Assembly (NCBI GenBank): GCA_023263825.1
Contig: JALQUJ010000200.1
Span: 1 to 10,129 of the forward strand
Source: Porticoccus sp.
GTDB taxonomy: Bacteria; Pseudomonadota; Gammaproteobacteria; Pseudomonadales; Porticoccaceae
DNA length: 10,129 nt
Reading direction: 5' to 3'
Position numbers and translations under genes: made by a program. The notes under the pieces were generated by a model, which saw nothing but the letters and a program-made list of their open reading frames with translations, had not been told where the DNA came from and searched no databases. Every line of letters starts with the position of its first letter. Position 1 is the first letter of the stretch. Shown here one piece after another: positions 7,616 to 10,129 of the stretch.

Positions 7616-7774
7616 ATGAAAAAAACTGCCATTATTTTGGTAAATCTTGGAACGCCTGAAACACCCACAAAAGCAGATGTATCAACTTTTCTAAAATAAT
7701 TGTCTTTATTTGATAAAAAACAATTGTTTTTGTGGAAATATTTTTTTTATTGCATAAACTTTAGGCAGGTTTAA
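7616..7774 (+). pseudogene. hemH: Relic of ferrochelatase gene (5' end only, in-frame stop)
   Basis: Ferrochelatase inserts Fe(II) into protoporphyrin IX, the last step of haem synthesis. Starting at ATG 7616 the frame reads MKKTAIILVNLGTPETPTKA then DVSTFLK and hits TAA at 7697-7699. This is the diagnostic HemH N-terminus (LVNLGTP followed by PT..AV..FL) at the expected position, directly after adk as in E. coli. After the stop the same frame runs 24 more codons, including LS shortly after FLK and the segment LFLWKYFFY. These loosely match the next HemH block (EFLSD...W) before a second TAA at 7772. About 90% of a normal ~320-350-residue enzyme is missing and the next gene begins at 7872. 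The first 27 codons are convincing; the 7700-7774 part is tentative. The chromosome may carry another hemH elsewhere. Confidence 0.8.
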
Positions 7775-7861
7775 TTTATACGCAACGCGCTAAATTAAGT
7801 AGTCCTGATTTTAATTAACTATTTCTAAACTAAGTATTTCTAACAAGCATTCATAAATAGT

Positions 7862-7867
7862 AAGGAG
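7862..7867 (+). promoter_or_regulatory. Ribosome binding site deciding between two ATG starts
   Basis: AAGGAG is a full Shine-Dalgarno core. It lies only 4 bases before the ATG at 7872 but 7 bases before the adjacent in-frame ATG at 7875. The second is the better spaced, so the protein probably begins MARVAKKPAAKK. Confidence 0.7.
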
Positions 7868-7871
7868 AAAT

Positions 7872-8774
7872 ATGATGGCGCGAGTTGCAAAGAAGCCGGC
7901 AGCGAAAAAAACAGCACGTAAGACTATTGCCAAAAAAACACCCGCAAAGAAAAAATCTACAGTAAAAAAAGTACCAGCTAAAAAAACAGCAGTAAAAAAA
8001 TCTCCAGCTAAAACTAGAAAAACAAAGTTGGTATCAGCTTTAGACAAGGCAGTTGCAGTTGTTAGCGCCATCGAAAAAGAAGTTAATGCACAAACCAAAA
8101 AAGTATCAGCAGCTAGAAAGAAGGTTGCTGCTACACGTAAGCGTATTGCTAAAAATGCCACAAAAGCATCACAAGCGGCGTTAAAGAAGGCTTCTCAAGA
8201 AGTAAAAACCAATATGGCCAAGCTAGACAAGCTCATGGCTAAAAGCACTATCAGCAAAGCTGAGTTGCGCGCACAAAAACTGCTGCAACAGGTTAAGGCA
8301 TTAGAAGAAAAGGCTGTGGCTCAAGTGCTTAAGACAGAGCAAAAACTAGAAGCCAAAGCATCCGCTGATCTGGAAAAAGCCCTTCAGCGTTTTGAAAAAT
8401 CATGGATGAACCAGCGGGCTAAAGAAATTTCAGCTCAGGTTAAAGCTGTAGAAAAGACAGCAAAACTGCGTGTTAAGACGGCAGAAAAAAGATTAGCTAA
8501 ACAAGCGGCAACATTAGTTAAAAAAGCTGAGTCTAAAATAAGTAAGGCAAAAGTACCCGCTAAACGAGGCCCTGGCCGTCCGAAAAAAGCAGTATCTAAG
8601 CCTGCAGCGAAAAAAGCGACTTCAGCAAAGCGTAGCCCTTCTCGAGCTAGACTCGGCCGTCCCAAAAAGGTAACAAAAGCTAAAGCGACAACAGCGAAAG
8701 CAAAAGTTAAATCCACTCAAGCTAAACGTGGTCCAGGACGTCCTAAAAAAGCAGCAGTAAAACCAGCTGCTTAA
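7872..8774 (+). CDS. Histone H1/AlgP-like lysine-rich DNA-binding protein with AT-hooks
   Basis: The 300-residue product is very rich in Lys and Ala and strongly basic, like eukaryotic H1 tails and the AlgP-type proteins of pseudomonads. It probably binds and compacts DNA or tunes transcription in the nucleoid. Three parts are visible. Residues 5-52 form a KKxxAKK/KKxPAKK tail of near-repeats. Residues ~53-225 form a long charged helical or coiled-coil-like section with regular Lys/Glu/Ala spacing. Residues 226-300 carry AT-hook motifs: KRGPGRPKK (231-239), RLGRPKK (260-266) and KRGPGRPKK (285-293), whose Gly-Arg-Pro core fits the minor groove of AT-rich DNA. The better start is ATG 7875 by ribosome-site spacing. 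The TAA at 8772 is suspicious: a similar K/A/V/P-rich frame continues 24 codons beyond it. A strong terminator follows at 8945. Exact family is uncertain. Confidence 0.8.
   Translation: MMARVAKKPAAKKTARKTIAKKTPAKKKSTVKKVPAKKTAVKKSPAKTRKTKLVSALDKAVAVVSAIEKEVNAQTKKVSAARKKVAATRKRIAKNATKASQAALKKASQEVKTNMAKLDKLMAKSTISKAELRAQKLLQQVKALEEKAVAQVLKTEQKLEAKASADLEKALQRFEKSWMNQRAKEISAQVKAVEKTAKLRVKTAEKRLAKQAATLVKKAESKISKAKVPAKRGPGRPKKAVSKPAAKKATSAKRSPSRARLGRPKKVTKAKATTAKAKVKSTQAKRGPGRPKKAAVKPAA
8559..8591 (+). repeat. AT-hook coding repeat, copy 1
   Basis: This copy encodes A-KRGPGRPKK-A and is matched by a second copy at 8721-8753. The peptide is identical while the DNA differs at several third codon positions, so the protein motif has been conserved by selection rather than by recent duplication. 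A third, divergent hook (RLGRPKK) lies between them. Confidence 0.8.
8721..8753 (+). repeat. AT-hook coding repeat, copy 2
   Basis: Second copy of the A-KRGPGRPKK-A unit of 8559-8591, differing from it mainly at synonymous third positions (for example the Arg, Gly, Pro codons). Confidence 0.8.
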
Positions 8775-8849
8775 AAAGCTGTGGCCAAACCAGTTGTTAA
8801 AGTGCCAGCAGTAGTCGCACCAGAAAAAACAGGTACGCCTACAAGTTGA
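8775..8849 (+). pseudogene. In-frame 24-codon tail of the histone-like gene beyond a premature stop
   Basis: Directly after the TAA at 8772-8774 the same frame encodes KAVAKPVVKVPAVVAPEK, then TGTPTS, and ends at TGA 8847-8849. The composition (Lys, Ala, Val, Pro) and the repeating KPA/KPV rhythm continue that of the annotated protein without a break. One base change, AAA (Lys) to TAA, would explain the truncation. The lost tail contains no AT-hook, so the shortened protein may still work. A sequencing error or stop-codon readthrough are the alternatives. Confidence 0.75.
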
Positions 8850-8855
8850 TGTCTT

Positions 8856-8897
8856 GTGACTTTATGACAAAGTTTCTCCTCTCTTTATAAAAGTCAC
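8856..8897. repeat. Inverted repeat downstream of the histone-like gene
   Basis: GTGACTTT (8856-8863) and AAAGTCAC (8890-8897) are perfect 8-bp complementary arms with a 26-base loop, flanked by GTC and GAC that could add further pairs. No T-run follows directly, so it is not a classical terminator. It may protect the mRNA 3' end or be a protein site. Confidence 0.45.
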
Positions 8898-8944
8898 GAC
8901 TTTAGTTATAAGATTTACTCTAATGTTTATATTAGAAAGGTTAC

Positions 8945-8974
8945 AATCCCCCGCCAGTTCGGGGGATTTTTTTT
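8945..8974 (+). terminator. Strong rho-independent terminator after the histone-like gene
   Basis: AATCCCCCG (8945-8953) pairs perfectly with CGGGGGATT (8960-8968) across a six-base loop CCAGTT, followed by an uninterrupted T-run to 8974. The GC-rich stem and eight Ts make this a textbook intrinsic terminator. It sits 170 bases after the histone-like stop, and its T-run ends only three bases before the tsaB start codon, so the two elements are almost fused. Confidence 0.92.
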
Positions 8975-8977
8975 GAC

Positions 8978-9736
8978 GTGACAAATATTCTAGCGATTGA
9001 TACCTCAACTCCAGCATGTTCAGTTGCAATACGTTGGGGTGGTGAAACCTTAACTAGGCACAAGCTGGCCAGTCGTGAGCATACAAAGCTACTTCTGCCC
9101 ATGGTGGATGAATTACTCTCAGAGGTTGATATTGGGCTTTCTCAAATAGATGTCATTGCCTTTACGGCAGGACCTGGTTCCTTCACGGGTATTCGTATAG
9201 GTTTTGGTGTTGTTCAGGGTCTTGCTTTTGGCGCGGATTTACCGGTATTGCCAGTCTCCACTCTTGAGACGCTTGCTTATACCGCAACACGTAAGCTTTG
9301 TTTAGAGTCAGATGCTTCAGTTCAGATCATTCCAATGCTTGATGCCAGAATGGATGAAATCTACTGGGCACAATTTCAAATACCTAAAGCACCAGAAGTA
9401 CCGGGAAATCAGGAGTCTCTCCTATTGGAACGTGTTTGTGAAGATCATTTATCTGCACCAGAACAGGTTTTGCCTATTATGAATGATGCTTCAACATCAA
9501 GTAATGCTTCTGTGATTGTTGCTGTTGGAGATGGATGGAATTACTGCGACAGGCTCACTTTTAAAGCAACGAATACAGATCCGATGCTACTGCCTGAAGC
9601 ACAGGACATTTTGGCTATTGCGGAGCCATTGATAGGAACCGAAAAGGTCATATCTATTGACGAGGCTAGCCCAATATATCTACGAGATAAAATTACCTGG
9701 AAAAAACGTGAGCGACTGCGCGAGCGACTTGAATAA
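8978..9736 (+). CDS. tsaB: tRNA threonylcarbamoyladenosine biosynthesis protein TsaB
   Basis: TsaB (YeaZ) forms the TsaBDE complex that puts the t6A modification on A37 of tRNAs reading ANN codons. It has an ASKHA-fold but is the scaffold partner of the catalytic TsaD. The 252-residue product is slightly longer than E. coli's 231, with extra residues around 125-170. The N-terminus NILAIDTSTPACSVAI and the GPGSFTGIRIG motif (65-75) are diagnostic, and the C-terminal SPIYLRDKITWKK is conserved. The GTG at 8978 is the only start preserving this N-terminus; in-frame upstream there is no ATG, GTG or TTG before a TAG at 8933. The nearest Shine-Dalgarno-like bases are GGGGGA (8961-8966), inside the terminator stem. 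The adk-tsaB neighbourhood occurs in pseudomonads. Confidence 0.95.
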   Translation: MTNILAIDTSTPACSVAIRWGGETLTRHKLASREHTKLLLPMVDELLSEVDIGLSQIDVIAFTAGPGSFTGIRIGFGVVQGLAFGADLPVLPVSTLETLAYTATRKLCLESDASVQIIPMLDARMDEIYWAQFQIPKAPEVPGNQESLLLERVCEDHLSAPEQVLPIMNDASTSSNASVIVAVGDGWNYCDRLTFKATNTDPMLLPEAQDILAIAEPLIGTEKVISIDEASPIYLRDKITWKKRERLRERLE

Positions 9737-9752
9737 TGGGGAAAAAAAGTAA

Positions 9753-10129
9753 GTGGATATAGTACAGGTTATCTTTCTAGCCATTATTCAGGGGCTCACG
9801 GAATTCCTTCCTATTTCCAGTTCTGCACATCTGATTTTACCTGCTGCAATATTAGGCTGGGATGATCAGGGGCTTGCCTTTGATGTGGCCGTACACGTAG
9901 GTTCGTTGATAGCTGTGCTACTGTATTTTCGCCAGGATATTAGAGAACTAGTCACCTCCTGGTGCCAAAGTTTAATTGGCGGCGTACAAACACCCGAGAG
10001 TCGATTGGGATGGCAGATTATTTTAGCGACGATACCTGCAGGTTTAGTCGGGCTGTTTTTAGGGGATGTCATTGAACAGCATTTACGTTCAATTGCGGTA
10101 ATTGCGGCAACAACGATAATATTTGGAAT
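9753..10129 (+). CDS. uppP: Undecaprenyl-diphosphatase UppP/BacA (partial, 3' end outside window)
   Basis: UppP is an integral membrane phosphatase that recycles undecaprenyl diphosphate to the monophosphate lipid carrier for peptidoglycan synthesis and gives bacitracin resistance when abundant. About 125 codons are visible. The start is GTG 9753, because an in-frame TAA sits directly before it (9750-9752); GGGGA at 9738-9742 is a plausible ribosome site. The first signature motif AIIQGLTEFLPISSSAHLIL (from residue 10) carries the catalytic Gln13/Glu17 pair and His26. FDVAVHVGSLIAVLLYFR follows, then the hydrophobic segments LGWQIILATIPAGLVGLFLG and SIAVIAATTIIFG. The second motif (PGxSRSxxT) lies beyond the window. 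It begins 16 bases after tsaB and is probably co-transcribed. Confidence 0.95.
   Translation, partial: MDIVQVIFLAIIQGLTEFLPISSSAHLILPAAILGWDDQGLAFDVAVHVGSLIAVLLYFRQDIRELVTSWCQSLIGGVQTPESRLGWQIILATIPAGLVGLFLGDVIEQHLRSIAVIAATTIIFG

Larger units (their letters stand above)
7548..7871. other. adk to histone-like gene gap, mostly decayed sequence
   Basis: This 324-base stretch contains the hemH relic (7616-7774) and otherwise very AT-rich sequence with T-runs at 7587-7594 and 7741-7748. An AT-only-type hairpin (AAATAATTGT at 7694-7703 with ACAATTGTTT at 7720-7729, one G-U pair) overlaps the relic's stop codon. It could weakly act as a terminator but is probably a consequence of composition. A promoter for the histone-like gene should lie in the 3' half; TTGCAT at 7750-7755 is a possible -35 element but no good -10 lies at the right distance. 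Confidence 0.5.

Noticed and set aside
7693..7730. Hairpin overlapping the hemH relic stop, as a terminator or attenuator
   Set aside because: The stem is almost all A-T with a G-U pair and a 16-base loop, and no T-run follows outside the stem. It is likely a composition effect.
7750..7780. TTGCAT / TTTATA as a promoter for the histone-like gene
   Set aside because: The spacing is 19 bases and the -10 match is poor, so it is not distinguishable from AT-rich background.
7811..8161. Minus-strand open frame of 116 codons, rich in Phe/Leu/Ala, resembling a membrane protein
   Set aside because: It is the antisense of the Lys/Ala-rich histone-like gene: AAA/GCA codons read backwards give Phe and Cys/Ala. 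No ribosome site or family motif.

Overview
The window is about 10 kb of AT-rich chromosome from a gammaproteobacterium. Every protein gene reads on the + strand. The gene blocks (rnc-era-recO-acpS, cysM-relA-mazG, adk-hemH relic, tsaB-uppP) and the Pseudomonas-like RelA and CysM sequences point to the Pseudomonadales/Cellvibrionales side of the class. The species cannot be named from the sequence alone.

Layout: 1-242 is the 3' end of rnc (RNase III), overlapping era by 8 bases. era and recO follow, then acpS, without the pdxJ gene that commonly sits between recO and acpS. After 259 bp without a convincing gene comes cysM, then 100 bp, then relA (a synthetase-type RelA with a degenerate HD domain) and mazG. 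rlmD, usually found just upstream of relA, is absent. A 206-bp gap carrying a perfect short inverted repeat leads into adk. Downstream of adk the 324-bp gap holds the first codons of a ferrochelatase gene (hemH), interrupted by an in-frame stop and almost entirely deleted. Next comes a lysine/alanine-rich, histone H1/AlgP-like protein with three AT-hook motifs. Its reading frame continues for 24 plausible codons past a TAA stop, so it looks recently shortened. A strong intrinsic terminator follows and ends only a few bases before the GTG start of tsaB. The window closes inside uppP (bacA).

The genes are mostly housekeeping: rRNA processing and ribosome assembly (rnc, era), recombination repair (recO), acyl-carrier protein activation (acpS), cysteine synthesis (cysM), stringent response and nucleotide clean-up (relA, mazG), adenylate balance (adk), tRNA t6A modification (tsaB) and cell-wall lipid carrier recycling (uppP).

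I found no phage, CRISPR, transposon, toxin system or rRNA/tRNA gene, and no obviously new multi-gene system. The interesting signal is decay: a hemH relic, an apparently fresh nonsense mutation in the histone-like gene, and neighbours missing from three usually conserved places (pdxJ, rlmD, and less certainly a barA/gacS-type gene). This pattern fits a lineage losing genes, such as a host-associated bacterium, but that is inference.
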